A stretch of DNA of 46,839 nucleotides. Source: Kluyvera intermedia. Lineage in GTDB: Bacteria > Pseudomonadota > Gammaproteobacteria > Enterobacterales > Enterobacteriaceae. Positions 1-8,335 of the stretch are shown piece by piece. The stretch is from contig NZ_JAKCNS010000100.1 in the NCBI RefSeq assembly GCF_021440345.1, forward strand, positions 1 to 46,839, given 5' to 3'. Within the stretch, counting starts at the first letter, position 1. Each line of letters opens with the position of its first letter. The notes under the pieces are model-generated. The model saw nothing but the letters and a program-made list of their open reading frames with translations. It did not search any database and was not told the DNA's origin. Position numbers and translations under genes: made by a program.

Positions 1-439
1 GTAAGTTGGCAGCATCACCGCCAATGGACATAAAAAAACCGCAGTCTTGTTTAAAAATAAACGATACGTCACTGTCCAGGCCACCGGCACGGGCCAGAAT
101 CCGCAGTGCATTTAGTGAAGAGGTCGAATCGGCTTGGGTCACAGCAATAAGTCACCCAGGCCTGCCTCTCCCCATGATTTAAGGTCTGTCTGCGGTTGAT
201 TGTGTCGTTGCCGATGTTTTTTGGGCGTTAAGCCGACAATGCGGGAAAAGTCTTGTTGCTGAGAAAATGTACATAACCGCGGGTTCTATGACATAAATGC
301 GACAAACACGGAGTATTCCTGTGTTCAATATCACAATTGCAGACAGAATGAAGTGACGGTTGGGGGTTACGAAAATATTCTACAAACGTTTTGATAAGGG
401 AATAGTCAATAGCGACTGGGGGGTGTAACTTGTTGAAAT
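1..439. other. Gene-poor left edge with a possible truncated ORF
   Basis: No gene I recognise lies here. On the minus strand an open frame runs from a possible GTG at 142 out of the window at position 1 (about 47 codons, ending in SIGGDAANL). It has no convincing ribosome binding site and follows a stop codon a few codons upstream. The opposite strand is also open, from the window edge to about 180. Either could be a gene remnant or chance. From 180 to 439, downstream of the tRNA-Ser gene, I see no clear gene or strong terminator. Confidence 0.35.
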
Positions 440-529
440 TGGCGGAGAGAGGGGGATTTGAACCCCCGGTAGAGTTGCCCCTACTCTAGTTTTCGAGACT
501 AGTCCGTTCAGCCGCTCCGGCATCTCTCC
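440..529 (-). tRNA. serU: tRNA-Ser (anticodon CGA)
   Basis: This is a 90-nt class II tRNA with a long variable arm, an encoded 3' CCA, a TTCAAATCC T-loop region and anticodon CGA (reads UCG). It closely matches E. coli serU and, as there, lies just upstream of mtfA on the opposite strand. In enterobacteria this tRNA 3' end is also used as an integration site, but no integrase is visible beside it here. Confidence 0.97.
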
Positions 530-622
530 GTTTTGATGGTTGCCATCATGCCAGGTTATTTGGCATTTTAACAGTCCCAGTCTCTTCAATTGCGTTCAAG
601 TGACGAGTTTGCGAGCAAAACG

Positions 623-1417
623 ATGATTAAATGGCCCTGGAAAGCAAGCGATACCGCTGAGAAAACAGATATGCCGTGGGCGCACGCCCTGGCCATACCT
701 CTGTTAGCCACGTTATCTAACGATGAACAGGTGAAGCTGGTTCAGCTTGCCGAGCGTTTTCTACAACAAAAACGGCTGGTGTTCTTGCAGGGATTGACCG
801 TTGAACCCGTAACCGAAGCGCGCATTGCGCTCCTGTTCTGCCTCCCCATTATGGAACTTGGTCTCGAGTGGCTCGACGGTTTTCATGAAATACTGATCTA
901 CCCTGCCCCGTTTGTCGTCGATGACGAATGGGAAGATGATATCGGTCTGGTTCACAATCAGCGCGTCGTGCAGTCCGGGCAAAGCTGGCAGCAGGGCCCT
1001 ATCGTTCTGAACTGGCTGGACATTCAGGATTCCTTCGATGCTTCCGGCTTCAACCTGATTATTCATGAAGTGGCGCATAAACTGGATACTCGCAACGGCG
1101 ATCGCGCCAGCGGCGTTCCGTTTATTCCGCTGCGTGACGTTGCCGGATGGGAGCACGATCTGCACGCCGCCATGAATAATATTCAGGATGAGATTGATTT
1201 AGTGGGAGAAAATGCGGCCAGTATCGATGCTTATGCTGCAACTGACCCCGCAGAATGTTTTGCAGTGCTCTCTGAGTATTTTTTCAGCGCCCCCGAGCTT
1301 TTCGCCCCGCGCTTCCCGGCGCTGTGGCAGCGTTTCTGCGGCTTCTATCGCCAGGATCCGCTCCAGCGGTTACGCGATAATAGCCAACAGGATGAAAATC
1401 CATCGACAGTACACTAA
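623..1417 (+). CDS. mtfA: Zinc metallopeptidase MtfA (Mlc titration factor A)
   Basis: This 264-residue protein is nearly co-linear with E. coli MtfA (YeeI, 265 residues), which binds and inactivates the glucose repressor Mlc and so affects ptsG expression. It also has zinc-dependent peptidase activity. The HEVAH zinc motif is at residues 148-152, and the downstream stretch [14 protein letters not shown] holds the usual third ligand region. A longer frame opens at 590, but the ATG at 623 (MIKWPW) matches the E. coli N-terminus and is preferred. It stands alone between tRNA-Ser (minus) and tRNA-Asn (plus). It is cytoplasmic, with no signal peptide. Confidence 0.96.
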   Translation: MIKWPWKASDTAEKTDMPWAHALAIPLLATLSNDEQVKLVQLAERFLQQKRLVFLQGLTVEPVTEARIALLFCLPIMELGLEWLDGFHEILIYPAPFVVDDEWEDDIGLVHNQRVVQSGQSWQQGPIVLNWLDIQDSFDASGFNLIIHEVAHKLDTRNGDRASGVPFIPLRDVAGWEHDLHAAMNNIQDEIDLVGENAASIDAYAATDPAECFAVLSEYFFSAPELFAPRFPALWQRFCGFYRQDPLQRLRDNSQQDENPSTVH

Positions 1418-1470
1418 AACAACAAGTTGGGTTAAATTCAGCCAATTGAATCAGCAAGTTAATTTTAGTG

Positions 1471-1499
1471 TTGACACAAATATCGAGGAACAGTAGTAT
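1471..1499 (+). promoter_or_regulatory. Sigma-70 promoter of the first tRNA-Asn
   Basis: TTGACA at 1471-1476 and TAGTAT at 1494-1499 are separated by 17 bp, about 19 bp before the mature tRNA 5' end. The same arrangement precedes the other tRNA-Asn genes in this window. Confidence 0.85.
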
Positions 1500-1517
1500 C
1501 TGCCTCGTTCACACGAT

Positions 1518-1593
1518 TCCTCTGTAGTTCAGTCGGTAGAACGGCGGACTGTTAATCCGTATGTCACTGGTTCGAGTCCAGTCAGAGGAGCCA
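1518..1593 (+). tRNA. asnT: tRNA-Asn (anticodon GTT), copy 1
   Basis: This 76-nt cloverleaf has anticodon GTT in GACTGTTAATC, a TTCGAGTCC T-loop region and an encoded CCA. It is identical to three other copies in the window (6331-6406, 21878-21953 minus, 23723-23798). Its position directly after mtfA corresponds to E. coli asnT. No integrase gene sits next to it, so this copy is not occupied by an integrative element in this strain. Confidence 0.98.
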
Positions 1594-1599
1594 AATTTG

Positions 1600-1632
1600 A
1601 AAAGCCTGCTTAGGAAACTAAGCGGGCTTTTT
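1600..1632 (+). terminator. Intrinsic terminator after tRNA-Asn copy 1
   Basis: A stem made by AAGCCTGCTTAG and CTAAGCGGGCTT around a GAAA loop is followed by a T-tract. It lies just before the convergent MocR stop codon and could stop transcription from both sides. Confidence 0.85.
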
Positions 1633-1638
1633 GCTTTT

Positions 1639-2976
1639 TTATCGCCCGTACTGCTCGAATTCAATCACATCCCGTACCGTGCGCAGCGCATTCTGCAGCT
1701 CGACCATCGACACTGACCCTAAAGCAATACGTATCGCCTGCGGCACATTAGCCGAAACGCAAAACGGCTCAGCCGTTGAAACCGAAATCTGCTTGTCCAT
1801 TAACATGCTCGCCACGCGATCCGCCCGGGACTCATCTGCCAGCGGTAGCCAGAGAAAATAGGCGTCAGGATGCCCCACGTACGGCAAGCCGTGAAAAGCT
1901 TCACGCGCCACAGACTGGCGCAAGTGTGCATCTTGCCTCTTCAGCGTTTCAAACCGCGAGACGGTCCCGTCTTTGATCCAGCCACAGATCAACGCGCTAA
2001 CCAGTGAAGATGTATTCCAGGTTGTGGCCCTGATTGCTCTTTCGAGGGCCGGTTTAAGCTCATCAGGACACACCACCACGCCGACTCGTAGCCCCGTCGC
2101 CACATTTTTTGAAAAACCGGTGATATAGACCGTTCGTTCGGGCGCGTAGCAGGTGAGCGGTGGCGGCGGCTGCCGAACCAGATAGGCATAAGCCGCATCT
2201 TCAATAATCAACAGGTCGTGCTGACGGGCTATTGCCGCCAACCGCTGACGTTGCGCCGGGGTTAACACCCATCCCAGGGGATTGTGTAACGTTGGCATGG
2301 TATACAGCGCACGCACATCCCGCTGCTCGCAAAGGCGGGCGAGAGCGTCCAGACAGGGACCATCAGAACGGCTGGGAATGGCAATCAACTCAAGGTGATA
2401 AAGCTCAGCCAGTGCCTTAAATCCTGAATAGGTCAATGCATCCACCGCCACAACATCTCCCGGCCGGAGTAATCCCATCACCGTCACCGTCAGGCCATGC
2501 TGTGCACCGTTCACAATCAGGACATGCTCAGCCTTCGGCGTAAAGCCATTACCTGCCAGATGACCCGCGATAATCTCACGTTCACTCAACCGTCCGGCAT
2601 GGGGCTGATAACGTAGATGCGATTCAAGATCCCCGGCGGCAGAGAGTTCCCGCAGGGCGTCTCGCAGCTGTTCGCCCTGGCCGATAAGCGTGGGGTAATT
2701 GAAGTTAAGGTCGCGCACGTTGGCCGCTACCGCCTGCTGGTCTACCCCGTGCCCGGCGGGCAGGGCTGTTTCTCTGACAAATGTCCCTCGCCCGGTTTCC
2801 CCGCTCACCAACCCCATCGCTTCCAGTTCAGCATAGACGCGGGTCGCCGTGGCAAGAGAGATACCTTCATCCGCCGCCAGACGTCGATGGGTGGGTAATC
2901 GCCGCCCTGCCGCCAGCTCTCCGGAGCGGATGGTGCGGGCAAATTTGTCGACGATTGTTTTATAGCGAGCTTTCAT
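1639..2976 (-). CDS. MocR-family (GntR HTH plus aminotransferase fold) transcriptional regulator
   Basis: An N-terminal GntR-type winged helix (residues about 1-70) is followed by a class I aminotransferase-like domain. The PLP-binding lysine is visible in GFSKNVATGLRVG (about K290), and ALYTMPTLHNPLGW is the usual cofactor-site stretch. The protein has 445 residues from the ATG at 2976, typical for the family. A GTG at 3018 would add 14 residues, and neither start has a strong ribosome binding site. MocR proteins use PLP or an amino-containing ligand as effector. This one is divergent from an EamA exporter gene, which is its likely target. It is not an E. coli K-12 neighbour at this place, so I give no symbol. 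Confidence 0.88.
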   Translation of the reverse strand: MKARYKTIVDKFARTIRSGELAAGRRLPTHRRLAADEGISLATATRVYAELEAMGLVSGETGRGTFVRETALPAGHGVDQQAVAANVRDLNFNYPTLIGQGEQLRDALRELSAAGDLESHLRYQPHAGRLSEREIIAGHLAGNGFTPKAEHVLIVNGAQHGLTVTVMGLLRPGDVVAVDALTYSGFKALAELYHLELIAIPSRSDGPCLDALARLCEQRDVRALYTMPTLHNPLGWVLTPAQRQRLAAIARQHDLLIIEDAAYAYLVRQPPPPLTCYAPERTVYITGFSKNVATGLRVGVVVCPDELKPALERAIRATTWNTSSLVSALICGWIKDGTVSRFETLKRQDAHLRQSVAREAFHGLPYVGHPDAYFLWLPLADESRADRVASMLMDKQISVSTAEPFCVSANVPQAIRIALGSVSMVELQNALRTVRDVIEFEQYGR

Positions 2977-3060
2977 GACATGTATCCATGACAATTTTTT
3001 GATTGTATTAGTTACCACAACTTAGCATTGCTTTTTTGATGACTCAACGATGGGGTTAAC

Positions 3061-3957
3061 GTGGTGAATGCAGCGGTAGATAAGATAAAATCTGGCACCT
3101 ACAGCGGATGGATAAATGGCCTGCTGGGGGTAGTAATTTTCAGCGGTTCACTGCCAGCGACCCGCATTGCGGTGCTGGAGATGAGCCCGTTTTTTCTCAC
3201 TTTTTTACGCGCCTCGATAGCCGGCGTGCTAGCCATTTTACTGATCGTCAGTTTCCGCCAAAAGCGCCCGCAGCCCGCGCAATTGCGCCCATTAATCATT
3301 GTCTCACTCGGGGTGGTTATCGGTTTTCCACTGTTGACCGCGATTGCCTTACAGCACGTGACCTCCGCGCACTCCATTGTGTTTCTCGGCCTGCTGCCGC
3401 TGACGACGGCCATTTTTGGCGTCGTCCTCCACGGCGAGCGCCCGCACCCTGCATTCTGGATTTTTTCCGTGCTAGGCAGTCTTTTCGTGGTGGGATTTGC
3501 CCTGAAGCAAAATGTTTCAGTGTCGCTCACCGGTGATTTGCTAATGCTCGCCGCCGTGGTTGTCTGTGGCCTGGGTTACGCAGAAGGTGCCAGCCTGACG
3601 CGAACGCTCGGCGGCTGGCAGGTTATCAGTTGGGCGCTGATTATCTCGCTCCCCTTGATGCTGGTTGCCACATTCATCACGCGCCCAACGGCGTTGAGCA
3701 CTCTCTCCGCCGCGGCCTGGCTCGCAGTGGGCTACGTTTCCCTGTTCAGTATGCTGATAGGATTTATCTTCTGGTATAAGGGACTCGCCGCAGGCGGCAT
3801 TGCTGCCGTGGGTCAGTTGCAGTTGTTACAACCCTTTTTCGGTTTGGCGCTATCGGCCACAATTTTGCACGAAAGCGTGAGTCCACTGATGCTGGCGGTC
3901 ACGCTGGGGGTCATTCTGTGCGTCGCGGGCTCAAGAAAATTTGGCCGTCGGGTATAA
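3061..3957 (+). CDS. EamA/DMT-family membrane transporter
   Basis: This 298-residue protein has about ten hydrophobic segments arranged as two repeated EamA (DUF6) units. It shows typical family stretches such as SLPATRIAVLEMSPFFLTFLRA near the start and GGIAAVGQLQLLQPFFGLALS near the end. Drug/metabolite transporter family members usually export amino acids, nucleobases or other metabolites; the substrate cannot be read from the sequence. The start is GTG at 3061 (a second GTG follows at once), with a weak GGGG element upstream. The 84-bp gap to the divergent MocR regulator suggests that the regulator controls it. Confidence 0.85.
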   Translation: MVNAAVDKIKSGTYSGWINGLLGVVIFSGSLPATRIAVLEMSPFFLTFLRASIAGVLAILLIVSFRQKRPQPAQLRPLIIVSLGVVIGFPLLTAIALQHVTSAHSIVFLGLLPLTTAIFGVVLHGERPHPAFWIFSVLGSLFVVGFALKQNVSVSLTGDLLMLAAVVVCGLGYAEGASLTRTLGGWQVISWALIISLPLMLVATFITRPTALSTLSAAAWLAVGYVSLFSMLIGFIFWYKGLAAGGIAAVGQLQLLQPFFGLALSATILHESVSPLMLAVTLGVILCVAGSRKFGRRV

Positions 3958-4052
3958 CCGTTTTGCGATTATTCGGCGATCCCAGCCCTCTCAGGCTGGG
4001 GTGCACTGTGGTGCGCCGTTGAGTATGCCCCTTCTATCTCCGGGGCTCGACA

Positions 4053-5003
4053 TCAAATCTGGTAATCCAGAACGTTCTCTTCCAGCTCCATCGCCTGGCG
4101 TTTAATCTCCTCCAGAGAGAGGCCGGCATTACACAATTCAATAAAACGCCACACATAATTTCGCTGGAGCTGACCGCGTTTTAACCCCAGCCAAACGGTG
4201 TTGGCATCAAACAGGTGGTGCGTATCGAGCCGTACCAGGCTGCTGGACTCCTGCGCATCGCCCGACTGTTCCGCCACCAGCCCAATCCCCAGCCCCAGCT
4301 CAACATAGGTTTTAATCACATCTGAGTCCTGCGCGCTCAGCACTATATCCGGTGTTAACCCCTTACGATTAAAGGCTTCATCAATACGCGACCGACCGGT
4401 TATCCCCTGTCGATAGGTAATCAGCGGCCAGCGGGCGATGTCCTCCAGGGTCAGCGGCGTAGTCTGGGTGAGCGGATGATCTTTTGGCACCAGCAGGCTG
4501 TGATGCCAGCGGAACCAGGGGAAAGCCACTAGCGTAGCATCGTTACTCAGACGCTCACTGGCAATGCCGATATCCGCGCCGCCGCTGTGCAGCAGCGCGT
4601 CAATCTCCTGCGGCGTCCCCTGAATCAACTCCAGGCGGACGTCCTCAAAAATCTCGCGGAACGCTTTGATAACCGGCGGCAGGCTGTAACGTGCCTGGGT
4701 GTGCGTGGTGGCGATGGTCAGTACGCCTGATGCATCGTTAGTAAAGAGATCGGCCAGACGGCGCACGTTGCTGGCCTCATTGAGAATACGCTCGGCTATC
4801 ACCAGCAGCGCTTTACCCGGCTCGGTCATCCCTAATAAACGCTTTCCGCGTCGAATGAAGATCTCAATCCCCAGCTCTTCTTCGAGTTCGCGGATATGTC
4901 GGCTAACGCCGGACTGCGATGTGTAAAGCATATTGGCTACTTCGGTCAGGTTGTAATCCTGCCGCGCCGCTTCACGAATAATTTTCAGTTGCTGGAAGTT
5001 CAC
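4053..5003 (-). CDS. cbl: LysR-type regulator Cbl of sulfonate utilisation
   Basis: At 316 residues this equals E. coli Cbl in length and is very similar throughout. The N-terminal helix-turn-helix covers about residues 18-40 (LTEVANMLYTSQSGVSRHI), and the C-terminal effector domain resembles that of CysB. In E. coli, Cbl activates the tau and ssu genes for sulfonate sulfur use under sulfate starvation, with adenylylsulfate as anti-inducer. A longer frame starts at 5081, but the GTG at 5003 has a GGAGGG ribosome binding site and matches the family N-terminus. It lies 102 bp downstream of nac on the same strand, so it may also be read from the nac promoter. Confidence 0.96.
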   Translation of the reverse strand: MNFQQLKIIREAARQDYNLTEVANMLYTSQSGVSRHIRELEEELGIEIFIRRGKRLLGMTEPGKALLVIAERILNEASNVRRLADLFTNDASGVLTIATTHTQARYSLPPVIKAFREIFEDVRLELIQGTPQEIDALLHSGGADIGIASERLSNDATLVAFPWFRWHHSLLVPKDHPLTQTTPLTLEDIARWPLITYRQGITGRSRIDEAFNRKGLTPDIVLSAQDSDVIKTYVELGLGIGLVAEQSGDAQESSSLVRLDTHHLFDANTVWLGLKRGQLQRNYVWRFIELCNAGLSLEEIKRQAMELEENVLDYQI

Positions 5004-5105
5004 GCTTCCCTCCGGGTCAATCAGACATTGCACTATTGTTAAAGTCTGTTGCCTTCGCGAACAAATAATAAAAACCAGCAACTTATATCTGAATGGAATA
5101 TAAGC

Positions 5106-6023
5106 TTAGCTAACCAGCAGTAATTCCCGGTTATCGAGCATCGGTCGGCTCACCAGCGACATCAGGATTTCCTTCACCGCTTGCGCCTGCGGGGTCAATT
5201 GCCCACGCGCTGAGACGTTCAGCGACAGCGGTAAACTCATCGATGGCGTAGTGATCCGCGCCATCCAGCCGTTGGCTGCGCTGCACAGCGATCGTGCCGC
5301 CGACTCCGGCAGAACCGTCACGCCCATACCGCTGGCAATGGCGGCGGTTAGCGTTGAGATTGACTCAATCTCACCGATGATTTTCGCCGTCAGGCGACGC
5401 AGCGAGAAGGCTTCATCCACCCGAGCGCGCACGGCGCTGTAGTCGCGAGGTAAAAAGAGGTTCATCTCGGCCACCGCAGTAAGATCAACGCTCTGCCCCG
5501 GACAGTTGCTGGTGCCCACCAGATAAAGGTCTTCTTTCAGCAACGGCTGACTAACAATACCGGCCAGCGGCGCACGATCGTAAAGCACAGCCATATCCAG
5601 CTGGTTATTGAGCAGTTTATCATTCAGCACGGTACCGCTATTTTCGTGCAGATAAACCAGCACATCCGGTAGTTCATTACGCACAGCCTGCAGCAGCGGC
5701 ATGGTAATCGAAGACGCCGCCGTCCCCGGCGCCAGGCCGATGGACACGCTGCCACTCAGCGTCTGCCCGACGTTGTTGACCGCCAGCTGCGCCTGCTCAC
5801 ACTGGCGCAGAATCGTGCGAGCGTGGGTATACAGCACTTTGCCCGCCTCAGTCGGCGTGACGCCGCGTTTAGTGCGAATCAACAGCTGCTGATCGAGTTC
5901 CCCTTCCAGAGTCGCCACCTGCTGGCTCAGCGCTGGCTGCGCAATATGCAACACTTCTGCCGCCTGGGTCAGGCTGCCGATATCGACGATTTTCACAAAA
6001 TATTTCAGTCGTCTGAAGTTCAT
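5106..6023 (-). CDS. nac: LysR-type nitrogen assimilation control protein Nac
   Basis: This 305-residue protein has the length of Nac from E. coli and Klebsiella, with high identity along the whole chain. The helix-turn-helix lies at about residues 18-38 (LTQAAEVLHIAQPALSQQV). Nac links sigma-54-dependent nitrogen control to sigma-70 promoters: under nitrogen limitation it activates catabolic operons such as hut, put and ure and represses gdhA. It is unusual among LysR proteins in needing no small-molecule ligand. The upstream region shows a sigma-54 promoter and an NtrC-like palindrome, which support Ntr control here. cbl follows on the same strand. Confidence 0.97.
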   Translation of the reverse strand: MNFRRLKYFVKIVDIGSLTQAAEVLHIAQPALSQQVATLEGELDQQLLIRTKRGVTPTEAGKVLYTHARTILRQCEQAQLAVNNVGQTLSGSVSIGLAPGTAASSITMPLLQAVRNELPDVLVYLHENSGTVLNDKLLNNQLDMAVLYDRAPLAGIVSQPLLKEDLYLVGTSNCPGQSVDLTAVAEMNLFLPRDYSAVRARVDEAFSLRRLTAKIIGEIESISTLTAAIASGMGVTVLPESAARSLCSAANGWMARITTPSMSLPLSLNVSARGQLTPQAQAVKEILMSLVSRPMLDNRELLLVS

Positions 6024-6077
6024 TTTTGCCTCCGATTGAGATTCTTTGCCACGCTGGCGTTAAGTAATCGAAGTAGT

Positions 6078-6093
6078 TGCAAGATGCTTGCCA
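6078..6093 (-). promoter_or_regulatory. Sigma-54 promoter of nac
   Basis: Read on the minus strand the site is TGGCAAGCATCTTGCA, which fits the -24 GG / -12 GC consensus (TGGCA-N7-TTGCA). It predicts a start of transcription near 6067, 44 bp before the nac ATG. It is the only such match I noticed in the nac upstream region. Confidence 0.88.
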
Positions 6094-6189
6094 GTTTTCG
6101 AAATAGCGCTAAAACCGCGATAAACCTATCGTTGACGCGCTTTTTCACCCCAGTCAGAAGATTGCGATCTGCCCCATAAGGGGTAAATC

Positions 6190-6206
6190 TGCACTTTCAC
6201 GGTGCA
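6190..6206. promoter_or_regulatory. Candidate NtrC enhancer site for nac
   Basis: The palindrome TGCACTTTCACGGTGCA matches the NtrC half-site pattern TGCAC...GGTGCA. Its centre is about 130 bp upstream of the predicted nac start. That is a usual distance for an enhancer acting on sigma-54 holoenzyme and, as I recall, close to the placement in Klebsiella nac. Confidence 0.75.
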
Positions 6207-6283
6207 AATCAGCTAAAAAACCAGCAATTACGCACAGATTGCTGAAATTGTCAGCAAACGAACTTATTAGCGCTTTTCACCCT

Positions 6284-6312
6284 TTGACAAGCCAGGGTGA
6301 CATCGTTAATAT
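6284..6312 (+). promoter_or_regulatory. Sigma-70 promoter of the second tRNA-Asn
   Basis: TTGACA (6284-6289) and TAATAT (6307-6312) are separated by 17 bp. The GC-rich discriminator that follows (GCGCC) is typical of stringently controlled stable-RNA promoters. Confidence 0.9.
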
Positions 6313-6330
6313 GCGCCTCGTTCACACGAT

Positions 6331-6406
6331 TCCTCTGTAGTTCAGTCGGTAGAACGGCGGACTGTTAATCCGTATGTCACTGGTTCGAGTCCAGTCAGAG
6401 GAGCCA
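6331..6406 (+). tRNA. asnV: tRNA-Asn (anticodon GTT), copy 2
   Basis: This 76-nt copy is identical to the other three. It lies directly after the nac control region on the plus strand, as asnV does in E. coli, which is why I use that symbol. It has its own promoter and terminator. Confidence 0.96.
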
Positions 6407-6411
6407 AATTT

Positions 6412-6439
6412 AAAAAGCCTGCTTTCGAGCGGGCTTTTT
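6412..6439 (+). terminator. Intrinsic terminator after tRNA-Asn copy 2
   Basis: The stem AAAAAGCCTGCTTTCGAGCG/GGCTTTTT closes on a TTCG-like loop and ends in a T-run, of the same type as after the other tRNA-Asn genes. Confidence 0.85.
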
Positions 6440-6550
6440 GCTTTTCTGCATTCGGATATTTTTTGCACTCAGCCAACCCTATTTTTATAAGCTGACCCTT
6501 ACGCCAGAATTCGTTATGATCCGAACCCACTCCACTCTTCTGGCCGCCTG

Positions 6551-7249
6551 ATGTCTACGATTGTCGATACTTTTATTGCTCCACCGTGCCATGACGAAAT
6601 CGAGATCCTCTATCAGGACGAGCATCTGCTGCTGATCAATAAACCCGCTGGGCTTCTCAGCCTTTCGGGGAAAAATCCGCAAAATCTCGACTCAGTCCAC
6701 TACCGGCTGGTACAGCAATTTCCCGGCTGCACGCTGGTGCATCGCCTTGATTTCGGGACATCCGGGCTGATGGTGATTGCCCGCAATAAAGCGATCAACG
6801 CCGCACTATGCCAGCAGTTCAGCCAGCGTACGGTCAAAAAAGGCTATAGCGCGCTGCTTTGTGGGCATCTTGACGATGATGAAGGGTTAATTGACGCGTC
6901 CATTGCTAAAGACCCGGCGCTGTTTCCACGTATGGCGATTTGCGCCATCAGCGGTAAACCCGCACGCTCTCGTTATCAGGTGCTGGAGCGCGTCTATCAG
7001 ACGTTGGAAAATGGAGCAAAGCTGCCGTTAACGCGAGTTCAGCTGACTCCTGAAACCGGGCGCACTCATCAGCTCCGAATCCATTGTCAGTATCTCGGGC
7101 ACCCGATTTTAGGCTGTGACCTTTACGGCGGTCTCTTGCTGCCGGGTACACAGCAAACGCCACGGTTGATGCTGCATGCCAATGCGCTTAATTTTGTCCA
7201 TCCCGTGAGCGGAAACCCCGTCACAGCCCGCAATCCGAGCCCGTTCTGA
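6551..7249 (+). CDS. RluA-family RNA pseudouridine synthase
   Basis: This 232-residue single-domain enzyme has the RluA signature HRLDFGTSGL at residues 64-73, where D67 is the catalytic aspartate that attacks uridine. It also has the family stretches INKPAGLLS near the N-terminus and GRTHQLRIHCQYLGHPI near the C-terminus. It lacks an N-terminal S4 RNA-binding domain, as RluA itself does. The RNA target (rRNA or tRNA) cannot be told from sequence, and it is not a standard E. coli K-12 gene at this locus. It stands alone between tRNA-Asn and its own terminator. Confidence 0.9.
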   Translation: MSTIVDTFIAPPCHDEIEILYQDEHLLLINKPAGLLSLSGKNPQNLDSVHYRLVQQFPGCTLVHRLDFGTSGLMVIARNKAINAALCQQFSQRTVKKGYSALLCGHLDDDEGLIDASIAKDPALFPRMAICAISGKPARSRYQVLERVYQTLENGAKLPLTRVQLTPETGRTHQLRIHCQYLGHPILGCDLYGGLLLPGTQQTPRLMLHANALNFVHPVSGNPVTARNPSPF

Positions 7250-7253
7250 AAGT

Positions 7254-7282
7254 AAAAAGCCTGCACTCGGCAGGCTTTCTTA
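7254..7282. terminator. Bidirectional terminator between convergent genes
   Basis: AAAGCCTGC and GCAGGCTTT form the stem around a five-base loop, with an A-tract on one side and T-rich sequence on the other. It lies between the pseudouridine synthase (plus) and the oxidoreductase (minus). Confidence 0.8.
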
Positions 7283-7294
7283 TGTTTCAGGGCA

Positions 7295-8236
7295 TCACAA
7301 CGCCGCGCGGATCATATCCAGCACCTGCATATTGCGGATGGTCTCTTCCAGTGGAATGAGTCTTGACGGCTGATTGAGCACCGCACTGGAGAAATGGCGA
7401 ATCTCCGCCTGGTAACGATCGGACTCACTGACCGGCAGTTCGCGAACCCCATCCGGCATATGCAGATACAAGGTTCCGGCATCATCGAGGAAAGGCTTAT
7501 CGATGCACAGCATGCCTTTGGTACCAATAATTTCCGCATAGTTACGGCCAAAAGCGTTAAAACCGCAGTGAATATTGGCAATCAGGCCATCAGCATATTG
7601 CAGCAGCGCCGAAAGGTTGGTATCCACTCCCTCTTGCGTTTCACACAGCGCTTTGCACTTCACCGGCAGACGTTCTGTTACCAGGCCAACAAAATTCACC
7701 GGATAACAACCGACGTCGTACAGCGCGCCGCCGCCCAGCGCGGGCTGCATTTTAATGGTGTTCGGGCGATCGAGAAGAAAGCGGAATGAAACGTTGATAT
7801 GGCGAATCTCACCGAGCTCGCCGCTGTCGATAACCTGTTTTATTACCCGCACCCTGTCGGTGTACTGATACATAAAGGCTTCCATCAGTAACCGGTTCTG
7901 CCTGACGGCGACCTGCTGCATCTCCTGCGCCTCGATGGCCGTTAAACCGATTGGCTTCTCACAAAGCACATGTTTACCCGCTTCCAGCGCCCGAATAACC
8001 CACTCTTTATGCAATGAGTTCGGTAATGGAATATAAACCGCCTGAATGGCATCATCAGCCAGCAGCGCGGCGTAATCGTCATAGCTTTGCTCCCACTCTC
8101 CTGACGGCAGCTCGGCTTTGTTACGCGAGGCCACTCCATACACGCGAGCATTCCCGGCCCGGTTAATGGCAGGAATAATAGAGTTTTTCGCGATTCGCGC
8201 GTACCCCAGCACGCCCCAGTTCACCACTTCACTCAT
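7295..8236 (-). CDS. Gfo/Idh/MocA-family NAD(P)-dependent oxidoreductase
   Basis: This 313-residue protein has an N-terminal Rossmann domain (NWGVLGYARIAKN near residue 6) and the family EKP motif (E93-K94-P95 in LCEKPIG). The C-terminal substrate domain carries GGGALYDVGCYPVNF. Such enzymes oxidise or reduce sugars, inositols or dihydrodiols; the substrate here is unknown. The ATG at 8236 is chosen because AAGGAG lies seven bases upstream; an open frame to 8323 lacks a good start. It is a single gene, convergent with the pseudouridine synthase and downstream of erfK on the same strand but separated from it by a terminator. Confidence 0.9.
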   Translation of the reverse strand: MSEVVNWGVLGYARIAKNSIIPAINRAGNARVYGVASRNKAELPSGEWEQSYDDYAALLADDAIQAVYIPLPNSLHKEWVIRALEAGKHVLCEKPIGLTAIEAQEMQQVAVRQNRLLMEAFMYQYTDRVRVIKQVIDSGELGEIRHINVSFRFLLDRPNTIKMQPALGGGALYDVGCYPVNFVGLVTERLPVKCKALCETQEGVDTNLSALLQYADGLIANIHCGFNAFGRNYAEIIGTKGMLCIDKPFLDDAGTLYLHMPDGVRELPVSESDRYQAEIRHFSSAVLNQPSRLIPLEETIRNMQVLDMIRAAL

Positions 8237-8289
8237 TTCACACTCCTTTATAACATCAGCAGCATCAGCAGACTGGTGCTCACCATAGC

Positions 8290-8313
8290 AAAAAGCCCGC
8301 TTCAGGCGGGCTT
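8290..8313 (-). terminator. Intrinsic terminator of erfK
   Basis: On the minus strand AAGCCCGC pairs with GCGGGCTT around a five-base loop and is followed by a T-run, 23 bp after the erfK stop. Confidence 0.85.
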
Positions 8314-8335
8314 CAGGCTGCATGCTGTCACAAGA

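Noticed and set aside
380..589. ORF across tRNA-Ser
   Set aside because: It reads through the tRNA gene (the MPERLNGLVSKTRVGATLPGVQIPLSP type of false protein).
6342..6530. ORF across the second tRNA-Asn and its terminator
   Set aside because: It is a translation of tRNA sequence (the LAPLTGLEPVTYGLTVRRSTD type of false protein).
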